From: CAZNLL01 sp964573885
GTDB taxonomy: Bacteria; Desulfobacterota; DSM-4660; Desulfatiglandales; Desulfatiglandaceae
DNA: 16,977 nucleotides
Reading direction: 5' to 3'
Assembly (NCBI GenBank): GCA_964573885.1
Contig: CAZNLL010000088.1
Location: 1-16,977, forward strand
Part shown: positions 7,112 to 15,140 of the stretch, piece by piece
Layout: each line of letters starts with the position of its first letter
Numbering within the stretch: the stretch's first letter is position 1
Program-made: the position numbers and the translations under genes
The notes under the pieces: model-generated
The model's input: only the letters and a program-made list of their open reading frames with translations
What the model was told of the DNA's origin: nothing
Databases searched by the model: none

Positions 7112-7229
7112 GATTGAATCCCATACTCAAAATGCAGGTACAGGAAAAATTCATAAAAGCATAATCTATTGTATTTAAAAGTTTTTATGAGATCTGGCGT
7201 CCTTGAAATCGGGGAAAGCATTTTTTGTC

Positions 7230-7258
7230 TTGACAAAAACGTGGATCTAATATTACTA
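7230..7258 (+). promoter_or_regulatory. Candidate promoter for the ligase/transporter operon
   Basis: A perfect -35 hexamer TTGACA lies at 7230-7235. With a 17-base spacer the -10 would be TTACTA (7253-7258), and with 15 bases TATTAC (7251-7256). Neither -10 is ideal, but the perfect -35 in an A+T-rich divergent region about 75 bp before the ligase start makes a promoter plausible. Confidence 0.38.
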
Positions 7259-7320
7259 ACTAAACAGGCCTGAATTTGGTGAAAACCACACTTGCCAAGG
7301 GTCTTTGAAAATAGTGTAAT

Positions 7321-7326
7321 AAGGAG
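7321..7326 (+). promoter_or_regulatory. Ribosome binding site AAGGAG deciding the ligase start
   Basis: AAGGAG at 7321-7326 is separated by 8 bases from the ATG at 7335, an optimal spacing. It overlaps the in-frame GTG at 7326 that would otherwise give a start three codons earlier, so the ATG is the better start. Confidence 0.7.
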
Positions 7327-7334
7327 TGCTCGAA

Positions 7335-8912
7335 ATGAATATCCCATTGAGCCCTATTCGATTTCTTGAAAGAACGCTTAAGGTTTATGGTAAAAAGACA
7401 GGCGTCATTTGTGGTGACCTTCGGTTCACCTATATTGAATATGGGGACCGGGTAAACCGTCTGTCGAGTGCCCTTCTTAAATTAGGGGCCAAGCCCGGGG
7501 ACCGCATCGCCTATTTGGGTTACAACTGTCACCGCCTCCTGGAGTGTTTCTATGGAATTCCTCAAATCGGGGCCGTGCTCGAACCGCTTAATATCCGTCT
7601 GGGACCGGACGATTTTGAGTATATTATTAAGGAATCCGCCCCCAGCATCCTTTTACTGGACAGTGACTTCATTTCCGTCATTGAATCGATTCGTTCCCGC
7701 CTCCCCTCCATCGAACACACCATCCTTCTGGACACACTCGGGACCCCTCCGGGTTGGATTTCCGGCAACTACGAAGAGATCCTTGCCCAGGCTTCACCTG
7801 AGCCCCCCCATGCCCCGGGTGAATATCCCTTTTCAGAGGATGATACGGCTGAGATCTTTTACACCAGCGGTACCACAGGCAAGCCAAAAGGGGTCATGTT
7901 GACCCACCGCAACCTCTACCTTCATGCCCTGGCCACCCTCGCTTCATCCTGGATGGATGAGACAGACATTCAGCTTCACCTCATTCCCCTTTTTCACGTG
8001 AACGGCTGGGGGACGCCCCACTATCTCACCGCCAAGGGGGGCGCTCACATTATGCTCAAGAAATTCGATCCCTTGGATACTCTCAGGATCATCCAGGACG
8101 AGAGGGTCACCCGGCTCTATATCATCCCCACCATGGTCAATGCGGTGCTCAACCATCCGGATTTCGACAAATACAATGTATCCAGCATGAGAGAAATCCT
8201 TATCGGAGGAGCCCCGCCGCCCACAGGGATCATCGATCGTACCGAGGAGGCCTTCGGGTGTCTGGTCCACACCGCCTTTGGAATGAGCGAGACCTGCCCT
8301 CTCATCGCCTGGCCTGAGCTGGGAGAACATCTGGACCCCGAGGTACGGGAATACCGGGCCAAAAAGACCTGGGGTTTTCCCATGCAAGGGGTTGAATACA
8401 AGGTTGTGGACCTGGACGGGAATGAACTCCCCTGGGACGGGGAGTCCATCGGGGAACTTCTGGTGCGGGGCGATATGGTCATGAAGGGTTACTATGACAA
8501 CCCCGAAGAAACGGAAAAGTCCTTTGAGGGAGGCTGGTACCACACCGGTGACCTTGTCAGCATGGGGCCTGACGGGTCCCTCTTCATTAAAGACAGGATG
8601 AAGGAAATCATCATCAGTGGCGGAGAAAATATCTCTTCCCTGGAAGTGGAGCAGATCCTCTATTCCCACCCTGAAATCATGGAGTGTGCGGTGGTGGGAA
8701 AGCCCCACGAAAAGTGGGGTGAGGTGCCTGTCGCCTTTGTGGTTCCGACAGAAGGATCAATGCTCACCTCCCAGGAAGTACTCGATTTCGCCCGTTCTAA
8801 AATGGCCCATTTTAAGGCGCCCAAGGAGGTCATGATCATAGACGAATTTCCGCGGGGTGGGACGGGAAAAATCATGAAGTCCGTTTTACGCGACCAGGTT
8901 CGTTCCCGATGA
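7335..8912 (+). CDS. AMP-forming acyl-CoA ligase (first copy)
   Basis: A 525-residue member of the ANL/AMP-dependent synthetase family, full length. It activates a carboxylic acid through an acyl-adenylate to the acyl-CoA thioester in the cytoplasm. Visible motifs are the phosphate loop YTSGTTGKPKG from residue 176, the aromatic/acid motif FGMSET, YHTGDL from 402 with the ribose-binding Asp406, the hinge region KDRMKEIIISGGEN, and the catalytic Lys512 in GTGKIMK. The overall style resembles medium/long-chain fatty acid and methylmercaptopropionate-type ligases, but the acyl pocket cannot be read reliably. It heads the plus-strand island with a binding-protein transporter, 199 bp upstream of the periplasmic binding protein. 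A second ligase of similar size closes the island. The ligase function is certain; the substrate is unknown. Confidence 0.92.
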   Translation: MNIPLSPIRFLERTLKVYGKKTGVICGDLRFTYIEYGDRVNRLSSALLKLGAKPGDRIAYLGYNCHRLLECFYGIPQIGAVLEPLNIRLGPDDFEYIIKESAPSILLLDSDFISVIESIRSRLPSIEHTILLDTLGTPPGWISGNYEEILAQASPEPPHAPGEYPFSEDDTAEIFYTSGTTGKPKGVMLTHRNLYLHALATLASSWMDETDIQLHLIPLFHVNGWGTPHYLTAKGGAHIMLKKFDPLDTLRIIQDERVTRLYIIPTMVNAVLNHPDFDKYNVSSMREILIGGAPPPTGIIDRTEEAFGCLVHTAFGMSETCPLIAWPELGEHLDPEVREYRAKKTWGFPMQGVEYKVVDLDGNELPWDGESIGELLVRGDMVMKGYYDNPEETEKSFEGGWYHTGDLVSMGPDGSLFIKDRMKEIIISGGENISSLEVEQILYSHPEIMECAVVGKPHEKWGEVPVAFVVPTEGSMLTSQEVLDFARSKMAHFKAPKEVMIIDEFPRGGTGKIMKSVLRDQVRSR

Positions 8913-8984
8913 AGACGCCCCTTTTTTTGAGTCATTATTCTTTCGGCCCTTCCATCGGTGGACATTTTTAAGCAGGTTCATGTT

Positions 8985-8996
8985 TAAGGAGGTGAT
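8985..8996 (+). promoter_or_regulatory. Orphan near-perfect Shine-Dalgarno sequence
   Basis: TAAGGAGGTGAT is fully complementary to the typical 16S rRNA 3' end, yet no ATG, GTG or TTG follows at a usable distance. The next ATG (9028) is 31 bases on, and the binding-protein start is 115 bases on. It sits in the leader of the binding-protein gene. It could be a ribosome standby site, part of a leader structure, or a relic of a lost reading frame. Confidence 0.4.
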
Positions 8997-9111
8997 AGGA
9001 AAAAGATCAGGCGCGGCATAGATAACCATGTTTTTTGGAAGTCTCCCTGTGAGGGGGGTTTATCCGCACAGGCAAGACATGAATCAACCCAGGCATTGAA
9101 AGGGGGATACT

Positions 9112-10332
9112 ATGAAAAAGGTTCTTTGCTTCGGATTTATTGCACTGCTTTTTTCCTTTTTGTCCATGGGGCCTGTCCAGGCCGCGGAGCCTATTACCTT
9201 CGGATTTATTCACAGTTTAAGCGGTGGTATCGGGCAGGTTTACGGTGTGCCCGACCTGGAGGGCGTAAAAATCGCTGTTGAGGAAATCAACGCCGAGGGG
9301 GGTGTTCTGGGCAGACCCCTGGAGGTGATTCCCAGAGATGACAAGCTGAGCCCCGAGACAGGGGTTCGGGAGGCCAAAGACCTTATTCTCAATAAAAAGG
9401 TCAACTGGATCCAGGGAACGGTCAGCAGTGCCGTGGCCCTGGCCATATCGGCCTATTGTAAAAACGAGAAGGTTCCCTTCATCGACAGCATTGCCCAGTC
9501 GGCGGCCCTGACCGGGGAAAAGGGGCACCGGTATGTGTTCAGGGTGAGCACCAACACCACCACCTATACCCGCTGTGTGGCCAACGCCGCAGCCGAGTAC
9601 TGGGGCGGCAAAAAGGTCTTTATTATCGGCCCGGACTATGAGTACGGCCACCGGTGCAAAAAGGACTTCATGGAGGCCTATACCAAACATGTTCCCGACG
9701 CCAAGGTGGTGGGAGAACTGTGGCCGAAACTGGGCAACCAGGACTGGACTCCTTACATTTCAAAAATCATGGCCACTGACGCCGACTTTGTGTACTGCTC
9801 CCTGTGGGGCGGGGATGTGATCTCCTTTACCAAGGCCGCCCAGGCCTTCGGCTATTTTGACCGGGTCAAGCACTGTGGCCAGGACTGGGGCAACATTGAG
9901 GCCCTGGGAAAAATGAACAAGAAGACCTATCCCAAAGGGGTCCTGGGAGGAAGCCATTACCCCTTCTGGCTCATCGACAATCCCAAGAGCAATACCTTCT
10001 GGAAAAAATTCAATAAGAAGACCGGCATGTATCCCGGGATCTCCGTGGCCGGATACGTGGTGGTCTATGCCATGAAAGACGCCATTGAAAAGGTAGGCAC
10101 CGTGGACATGGAAAAGGTCATTGATGTCCTGGCAGGAGTGGAACTCGACACGGTGGTGGGCAAGCTCAAGATCCGGGCCTGTGATCATCAGGCCCTGTGG
10201 CCCTTCTGGGTTGGACCGGTTGCGGTCAGTGCGGATCTGCCCTTCCCCCATATCACCAAGGCCGTCCTCTTGGATCCGGTCAAGGGTTACCGGAGCTGTG
10301 AGCAGATCGAAGAGGTAAGGAAGGCCCAATAA
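9112..10332 (+). CDS. Periplasmic substrate-binding protein of a branched-chain-amino-acid-type (HAAT) ABC transporter
   Basis: A 406-residue type I periplasmic binding protein. The N-terminus is a clear Sec signal peptide: KK charge, hydrophobic core CFGFIALLFSFLSMG, and a probable cleavage at VQA-AEP between residues 24 and 25. The mature start ITFGFIHSLSGG, followed by GVKIAVEEINAEGGVLGRPLE, is characteristic of the LivK/AmiC/urea-binding family (Peripla_BP_6). It captures the ligand in the periplasm and delivers it to the LivH/LivM permease. In this family ligands include amino acids, amides, urea, aromatic acids and other small acids. The adjacent acyl-CoA ligases favour a carboxylic acid over an amino acid, but this is inference. 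The mature protein contains seven cysteines, unusual for the periplasm. A GGGGG ribosome site precedes the ATG. It is the first transporter gene, 111 bp ahead of the permeases. Confidence 0.9.
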   Translation: MKKVLCFGFIALLFSFLSMGPVQAAEPITFGFIHSLSGGIGQVYGVPDLEGVKIAVEEINAEGGVLGRPLEVIPRDDKLSPETGVREAKDLILNKKVNWIQGTVSSAVALAISAYCKNEKVPFIDSIAQSAALTGEKGHRYVFRVSTNTTTYTRCVANAAAEYWGGKKVFIIGPDYEYGHRCKKDFMEAYTKHVPDAKVVGELWPKLGNQDWTPYISKIMATDADFVYCSLWGGDVISFTKAAQAFGYFDRVKHCGQDWGNIEALGKMNKKTYPKGVLGGSHYPFWLIDNPKSNTFWKKFNKKTGMYPGISVAGYVVVYAMKDAIEKVGTVDMEKVIDVLAGVELDTVVGKLKIRACDHQALWPFWVGPVAVSADLPFPHITKAVLLDPVKGYRSCEQIEEVRKAQ

Positions 10333-10354
10333 TAAGCGCTTTTTTAAAAGGTTT

Positions 10355-10386
10355 CCGGGCCCCGGAACATCCCGTGCCGGGGCCGG
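10355..10386 (+). other. GC-rich intergenic hairpin between binding-protein and permease genes
   Basis: GCCCCGG (10359-10365) pairs perfectly with CCGGGGC (10377-10383) across an 11-base loop, extended by one G-C pair and, past a bulge, by two more. An alternative short hairpin TTCCGG-GCC-CCGGAA (10353-10367) competes with it. No T-tract follows. Such hairpins in this position often protect the upstream message and lower downstream expression, so that binding protein is made in excess of membrane subunits. Confidence 0.5.
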
Positions 10387-10443
10387 AGATCTTATCAAAA
10401 AAGAGCCGCCACCCCTTCACCCATGGAAACAGGTTAAGAGGTC

Positions 10444-11322
10444 ATGACGCTCCAAGGACTTGTTATCCAGTTACTAAGCGGTATCAGTACCGGCATGGTC
10501 ATTTTCCTCATCGCCGTTGGCCTGTCCCTGGTGTTCGGTACCTTGCAGATCCTGAACCTGGCCCATGGTGCCCTGTATATGCTGGGGGCCTATCTGTGTT
10601 ACTGGATCACCGCCACCCTCTCCGATGTGAGCGGGAGCTTCTGGTGGGCCTTGCTCCTGGCCCCGGTCGGAGTGGCCCTTTTCGGAGGACTGGTGGAATT
10701 TCTCCTTCTCCGGCGGATCTATGACCGGGAGGTCCTGGACCAGTATCTTCTAACCTTTGCCCTGATCCTCATCATCGGGGACCTCTGCAAGCTCGCCTGG
10801 GGCGTAGATTTTCATATGGTCTCCATGCCCTGGCCCCTGAACGGCCCCGTCTTCTTTTTGGGTCTGGCCTTTCCCAGGTACAACATATTCCTCATTTTTT
10901 GCGGCCCTGTGGTATTCATGGGACTGTGGGCCCTTATCCGCTATACCAAACTGGGCAAGGTTATCCGGGCCGTAACCTACAACAGGGAAATGGCCAACGC
11001 CCTGGGCACCAACGTTCCCATGGTCTATACGGTGGTCTTTATGCTGGGATGCTGGCTGGCCGGGTTGGGAGGGACCCTTGTGGTTCCCATGACCTCGGCC
11101 ATGCCGGGCATGGATATGGTTATCCTGATTGAATGCTTCATCATTGTGGTCATTGGCGGACTGGGAAGCCTCTCCGGGGCCTTCCTGGGTTCCCTCATCT
11201 TTGGGCTGGTCAACGCCTTCGGGATCCTCGTGGTCCCCAGGCTGGCCATCGCCTTTGGATTCATCTTAATGATCGTCATTCTTATTATCCGGCCCTGGGG
11301 GCTGATGGGCAAACCTGAATGA
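10444..11322 (+). CDS. livH: ABC transporter permease, LivH-type
   Basis: A 292-residue integral membrane protein of the LivH branch, with roughly eight hydrophobic segments. The N-terminus contains GMVIFLIAVGLSLVFGTLQILNL split around the family pattern of a first helix followed by the N-L-A-H-G-A-L-Y-M-L-G-A-Y turn. Near the C-terminus GGLGSLSGAFLG is the cytoplasmic loop that contacts the ATPase. Together with LivM it forms the translocation channel for the compound captured by the binding protein. A GAGG lies only 2 bases before the ATG, a tight spacing; the sequence alignment to family N-termini nevertheless supports this start. Its stop codon overlaps the livM start (ATGA), indicating translational coupling. 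The symbol is by family; the substrate need not be an amino acid. Confidence 0.9.
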   Translation: MTLQGLVIQLLSGISTGMVIFLIAVGLSLVFGTLQILNLAHGALYMLGAYLCYWITATLSDVSGSFWWALLLAPVGVALFGGLVEFLLLRRIYDREVLDQYLLTFALILIIGDLCKLAWGVDFHMVSMPWPLNGPVFFLGLAFPRYNIFLIFCGPVVFMGLWALIRYTKLGKVIRAVTYNREMANALGTNVPMVYTVVFMLGCWLAGLGGTLVVPMTSAMPGMDMVILIECFIIVVIGGLGSLSGAFLGSLIFGLVNAFGILVVPRLAIAFGFILMIVILIIRPWGLMGKPE

Positions 11323-12299
11323 TGGAAACTTCACCAGATAGAAATATCAAGGCGACGGTCATCACCCTCGGCGGGGTTCTCGCCTTTTTTGTGATCTTGC
11401 CGCTCTTTTTGCCTGAAGGGTACCTGAGCCTCGTGAACGAAATGCTTATCCTGGCCCTGGCCGCATCTGGCCTTAACTTGATGCTGGGTTATGCGGGCAT
11501 GGTCTCATTCGGACCTGCCGGTCTCTACGCGGCGGGGGCCTATACCACGGCACTTATCCTGGTCTATACGAATACCCCCTTCTGGATCGCTTTCATCGCG
11601 GGTCCGGTCTTTGCAGGGATCATCTCCATAATCATCGGATGGTTTTGTGTCCGTCTCACCCATGTCTACTTCGCGTTACTCACCCTGGCATTCGCCCAGA
11701 TCATCCACACCATCATCTTTGAATGGTACGGCTTTACCAAGGGAGATGACGGCATTGTGGATATTCCCATACCCGCGGTTCTTGACTCCATTCCCAGCTA
11801 TTACTATTTCAGCCTGATGATCATTTGTATCTGCCTGCTTCTTATGTGGATGATTGTCAACTCCCCCTTTGGAAAAACGCTTCAGGCCCTGCGGGAAAAC
11901 CCGGAGAGGACCGAGTTCATCGGGATTAATGTCCGTCTCTACCAGCTGGCCGCCTTTGTCCTCTCCGGGTTCTTCCTGGGCGTTGCAGGCGCCCTCTTTT
12001 GCGGATTCAACAAGAACGTCTTTCCCAACTACGCCCACTGGATGAAGTCTACCGAGATGTTGGTGGTCTGTCTTCTCGGCGGGGTTTATAACTTCCTGGG
12101 GCCCATTGTAGGATCCGTGGTTTATGTCCTCCTCGACAGGATCATCACAAGCTTTACCCAGTTCTGGCCCCTGGTTTTGGGCCTGGTGGTTATCGCCCTC
12201 CTGCTCTTTTTGAAAGGCGGCATTGCCGGTGCCATTGCTGATAAGTTGGCCGTGAGAAGGCAAAAAGGAATTGAGGCCCAAAGGTATGTTTCGCGTTGA
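11319..12299 (+). CDS. livM: ABC transporter permease, LivM-type
   Basis: A 326-residue integral membrane protein. After a first helix it shows GYAGMVSFGPAGLYAAGAYT, the LivM-specific re-entrant region, and later LLGGVYNFLGPIVGSV, the ATPase-contact loop. The basic tail ending RRQKGIEAQRYVSR is cytoplasmic. It pairs with LivH as the second channel subunit. The ATG at 11319 overlaps the livH stop by four bases; an adjacent ATG at 11322 is an alternative start and would differ by only one residue. Its end overlaps the start of livG by 14 bases, consistent with a single coupled transcript. No lineage-specific fusion or truncation is seen. Confidence 0.9.
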   Translation: MMETSPDRNIKATVITLGGVLAFFVILPLFLPEGYLSLVNEMLILALAASGLNLMLGYAGMVSFGPAGLYAAGAYTTALILVYTNTPFWIAFIAGPVFAGIISIIIGWFCVRLTHVYFALLTLAFAQIIHTIIFEWYGFTKGDDGIVDIPIPAVLDSIPSYYYFSLMIICICLLLMWMIVNSPFGKTLQALRENPERTEFIGINVRLYQLAAFVLSGFFLGVAGALFCGFNKNVFPNYAHWMKSTEMLVVCLLGGVYNFLGPIVGSVVYVLLDRIITSFTQFWPLVLGLVVIALLLFLKGGIAGAIADKLAVRRQKGIEAQRYVSR

Positions 12300-13023
12300 G
12301 AAAATCAAGAAGTCCTTCGGCGGCCTCACGGCCGTCAATGACGTCTCCTTTCAGCTGGAAAAGGGGAGGATCACCTCTATCATCGGTCCCAACGGGGCCG
12401 GAAAGACCACCCTTTTTAACCTCCTGACCGGTCATATCAAGCCGGATTCAGGGGACATCTTCTTCAAGGACAGGAGGATCACCGGTCTTCCCCCTTACAA
12501 AATATGCAAGAGGGGAATCGGCCGGTCCTTTCAAAGAACCAATATCTTCCCCCGCCTCACCGCCTTTGAAAACGTCCAAGTGGCGCTTATGTCCTGGGAG
12601 AAAAAGAGCAGAAACATCTTCGTGCGGTCCAGAAAACTCCTTGTTGATGCGACAAATGAGATCCTGGACAGCGTGGGCCTGGGAGAAAAAAAGAATGTAA
12701 CCGCCGGACTCCTGGCCCACGGCGACCAGCGGCTCCTTGAGATCGGGATCACCGTAGGTTCCCACCCCGAGCTCATCCTGCTGGATGAACCCACGGCGGG
12801 AATGAGCCCCGAAGAATCAAACAAGACCGTGGAGCTGGTCCAGAGACTGGCCCGGGAGAGGGATCTGACCCTCTTGTTTATCGAACACGACATGAACGTG
12901 GTCTTTGGAATCTCGGAGAAGGTTCGGGTCATGCACATTGGGGCCATCATTGCAGAGGGGAGCCCGGAGGAAATCCGGTCCAATGACGAGGTCCAGAGGA
13001 TCTATTTGGCCGAGGAAGCGTGA
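12286..13023 (+). CDS. livG: ABC transporter ATP-binding protein, LivG-type
   Basis: A 245-residue ATPase. Walker A is GPNGAGKTT, the signature region reads LLAHGDQRLLEIG (an LAHGDQ variant of LSGGQ seen in the LivG branch, usually LSYGQQ or LPYGDQ), Walker B is LILLDEPTAG, and the switch His is in FIEHDM. The segment MFRVEKIKKSFGG followed by LTAVNDVSF is the standard LivG opening. The ATG at 12286 is preferred over an in-frame TTG at 12271 because this matches the family N-terminus and GAGG lies 9 bases upstream. It forms a heterodimer with LivF on the cytoplasmic face and powers uptake. The stop TGA overlaps the livF start (TGATG). Confidence 0.9.
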   Translation: MFRVEKIKKSFGGLTAVNDVSFQLEKGRITSIIGPNGAGKTTLFNLLTGHIKPDSGDIFFKDRRITGLPPYKICKRGIGRSFQRTNIFPRLTAFENVQVALMSWEKKSRNIFVRSRKLLVDATNEILDSVGLGEKKNVTAGLLAHGDQRLLEIGITVGSHPELILLDEPTAGMSPEESNKTVELVQRLARERDLTLLFIEHDMNVVFGISEKVRVMHIGAIIAEGSPEEIRSNDEVQRIYLAEEA

Positions 13024-13721
13024 TGCTATTGCAAGTCAAGGACATGAATACCTTTTACGGGATCAGCCATATCCTTTTCAACGTCTCTGTAGCAATCCAA
13101 AGGGGTGAGGTCGTATGCATTCTCGGCAGAAACGGTGTCGGAAAAACCACACTCCTCAGAAGTATTATGGGACTGGCGCCGGCCAAGTCCGGGGCCATCC
13201 TCTTCGACGGCCTTGACATAAGGCGAAAACAACCCTTTGAAATCGCCCGCCTGGGAATAGGCTTTGTCCCTGAAGACCGGGTTATTTTCCCGGCCCTTAC
13301 AGTGAAAGAAAACCTGGAAATGGGTCTCAAAAAGGACCGCAAGGGCCCCTGGACCTTTGAGCGCGTCTACGACATGTTCCCTATCCTTGATAAACGTCAG
13401 ACCCAGATGGGGGGGACCCTTTCAGGGGGGGAGCAGCAGATGTTGACCATTGCCAGGACCCTGATGGGAAATCCCCAGCTCCTCCTCCTGGATGAACCTT
13501 CGGAAGGACTCTCTCCCCTTATCGTCAAAGAATTGGAGGGTTACGTGCACAGGCTCAAGACAGAGGAGATGCCCATCCTTCTCTCTGAGCAGAATTCGGC
13601 CTTTACACTCAAGCTCTCCGATCGGGCCTACATCCTGGAAAAGGGAGAGGTCCGATGGGAAGGAGGCATCACCACCCTGAAAGAGGAACCGGAAATCTTG
13701 CGGACCTATCTGGGTGTTTAG
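13023..13721 (+). CDS. livF: ABC transporter ATP-binding protein, LivF-type
   Basis: A 232-residue ATPase. Walker A is GRNGVGKTT, the signature is LSGGEQQM, Walker B is LLLLDEPSEGLSP and the switch region reads LSEQNS, the Gln that replaces His in the LivF branch. It opens MLLQVKDMNTFYG, a typical LivF N-terminus. The ATG at 13023 overlaps the livG stop by one base, with GAGGAA 5 bases before it; a GTG at 13020 would add one Met. It completes the five-subunit transporter. The next gene begins 85 bp downstream; no obvious terminator hairpin is present in that gap, so read-through into the dehydrogenase is likely. Confidence 0.9.
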   Translation: MLLQVKDMNTFYGISHILFNVSVAIQRGEVVCILGRNGVGKTTLLRSIMGLAPAKSGAILFDGLDIRRKQPFEIARLGIGFVPEDRVIFPALTVKENLEMGLKKDRKGPWTFERVYDMFPILDKRQTQMGGTLSGGEQQMLTIARTLMGNPQLLLLDEPSEGLSPLIVKELEGYVHRLKTEEMPILLSEQNSAFTLKLSDRAYILEKGEVRWEGGITTLKEEPEILRTYLGV

Positions 13722-13806
13722 GCCTCATCCCGGCCCTCCCGCCTCTTGGATCCCCCGGGTCCATTGAAAACAGCAACCATGACAGAAAAACAAGGAGGTA
13801 TCTATT

Positions 13807-14985
13807 GTGAGAAGGGCATTTATGGAAATGGACAGGCTCTCCGTGTTCCTCGCCCCCAAAAAGACCATCCTGGGCAAGAACGCCGTTCATGAACTCGGAC
13901 AGACGGCAGGGGCCCTGGGTGGAAAAAAGGTCCTCGTGGTCTCCGACCCCGGTGTGGCGCAGGCCGGACTGGTGGAAATCGTTGAAAAAGCCTTGAAATC
14001 AAAGGGGATCGAAACAGGCGTCTTTGACCGGGTAGAACCGGAGCCCCCGGTGGGGGTGGTTGACGCGTGCACAAAGACCCTCAGGGAGGACAAATTCGAT
14101 CTTGTTGTGGGTCTGGGGGGCGGCAGCGCCCTGGACGTTGCCAAGGGTGCAGCCACCATCGCGCCGAATGAGGGTAACGCATTGGATTACGTGGGTATGG
14201 ACACCCTCCCCAAGGCAGGCCTCCCCAAGATCCTTATTCCCACCACAGCCGGGACAGGCAGCGAGGCCACCCGCGTTATTGTCATGACCGATGAATCGGA
14301 TAATACCAAAAAGGTGATTTACAGCGATTTCCTCCTGGCGGAAGTGGCCCTGCTGGATCCTATGCTGACCCTCTCCATGCCCCCTGCGGTCACCGCGGAT
14401 ACGGGTCTTGACGCTTTGGTCCATGCCATTGAGGCCTATGTTTCTGTAAACACCACCCCCTTTGCCGAGATCCTGGCCCTGGAAGCCATCCGCCTTATTT
14501 CCCAATACCTGCCCGTGGCCTTTGCCAAGGGCAACCAGGTGCATGCCAGATACCATATGCTTCTGGCCGCCAACCTGGCCGGGGCCGCCTTTACGAGCGG
14601 GGGTCTGGGGGCCGTTCACGGGCTGGCTTACGTGTTGGGAACCGATTATCACATGGCCCATGGGCGATCCAACGCCATCATGCTTCCCCATGTCCTGTCC
14701 TTTAACAGGACGGGGAATCTCCAGAAATTCGCGGATATTGCCCGGGCCATGGGTGAAAAGGTGGACGGGCTTGGCCTCTATGACGCCTCTGAAAAGGCCG
14801 TGGAGGCGGTAAAAATACTGCTTGAAGCCGTAAACATCCCCTTTCGGCTCTCCCACTACGGCATTGCCAAAGAGGATTTGCCCAAGCTTGTCCAGGGCGG
14901 GCTGAACCAGTCCAGGCTCTTTGGGCCGAATCCCCGGGATCTTACTGAAGAAGATGTAAGAGGGATTTATGAAGCGGCCTTCTGA
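13807..14985 (+). CDS. Iron-containing (group III) alcohol dehydrogenase
   Basis: A 392-residue, full-length Fe-ADH family protein. Visible landmarks are the nucleotide loop GGGSALDVAKG at 104-114, PTTAGTGSEATR at 145-156, and the four metal ligands expected for this family: Asp202 and His206 in DALVHAIEAY, His271 in GAVHGLA, and His285 in HMAHGRSNA. It would interconvert an alcohol and an aldehyde or ketone using NAD(P) and Fe2+. Close family members include 1,3-propanediol, butanol, lactaldehyde, 4-hydroxybutyrate and maleylacetate-type reductases, and the substrate is not decidable here. The GTG at 13807 is chosen because AGGAGG at 13793-13798 gives an 8-base spacer; Met6 at 13822 is an alternative. 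Position between the transporter and a ligase suggests oxidation of an imported alcohol before CoA activation, or reduction of an acid-derived aldehyde. Confidence 0.9.
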   Translation: MRRAFMEMDRLSVFLAPKKTILGKNAVHELGQTAGALGGKKVLVVSDPGVAQAGLVEIVEKALKSKGIETGVFDRVEPEPPVGVVDACTKTLREDKFDLVVGLGGGSALDVAKGAATIAPNEGNALDYVGMDTLPKAGLPKILIPTTAGTGSEATRVIVMTDESDNTKKVIYSDFLLAEVALLDPMLTLSMPPAVTADTGLDALVHAIEAYVSVNTTPFAEILALEAIRLISQYLPVAFAKGNQVHARYHMLLAANLAGAAFTSGGLGAVHGLAYVLGTDYHMAHGRSNAIMLPHVLSFNRTGNLQKFADIARAMGEKVDGLGLYDASEKAVEAVKILLEAVNIPFRLSHYGIAKEDLPKLVQGGLNQSRLFGPNPRDLTEEDVRGIYEAAF

Positions 14986-15111
14986 GGCGTTGACGCCTTG
15001 CTCGGAAGGCGGCATAGTTGTCGGAAACGCAAACAAGGTTTTCCCCTTGGATTTAAGAAAGGCCCCGGTTCTTGTGACCGGTCAAGCTCCAGGGGGAACC
15101 CTGTCCGGCCA

Positions 15112-15140
15112 TTGAAGACTTTTTTGGTCATGACTATAGA
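15112..15140 (+). promoter_or_regulatory. Candidate promoter with duplicated -10 box for the second ligase
   Basis: TTGAAG (15112-15117) and TATAGA (15135-15140) are separated by 17 bases. A second TATAGA follows at 15142-15147, because the 7-mer CTATAGA is repeated in tandem (15134-15147). The start would give a very short leader before AAGGAAGG (15147-15154) and the ATG at 15165. The 179-bp gap 14986-15164 otherwise holds no gene. Confidence 0.4.

Larger units (their letters stand above)
7000..7334. other. Divergent A+T-rich regulatory region, no gene
   Basis: These 335 bp separate two divergent operons and are visibly richer in A+T than the flanking genes. I find no convincing coding frame; the longest open stretch on the minus strand (to 7060) has no family resemblance and an unnatural composition. 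The region contains candidate promoters in both directions and a 7-bp inverted repeat, listed separately. It is the most probable control point linking the thiolase operon to the transporter/ligase island. Confidence 0.6.

Noticed and set aside
8922..8928. T-tract after the first ligase as a terminator
   Set aside because: No stem of useful length lies immediately upstream, so it does not fit an intrinsic terminator.
9028..9099. 23-codon frame in the binding-protein leader
   Set aside because: Too far (31 bases) from the strong Shine-Dalgarno, and the peptide has no notable features.
14985..14998. AGGCGT-TG-ACGCCT palindrome after the dehydrogenase as a terminator
   Set aside because: Loop of two bases is strained and no T-tract follows; could be a protein site, but nothing supports that.
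13999..15036. 345-codon minus-strand open frame opposite the alcohol dehydrogenase
   Set aside because: Low-complexity Gly/His-rich shadow of the Fe-dependent dehydrogenase frame.
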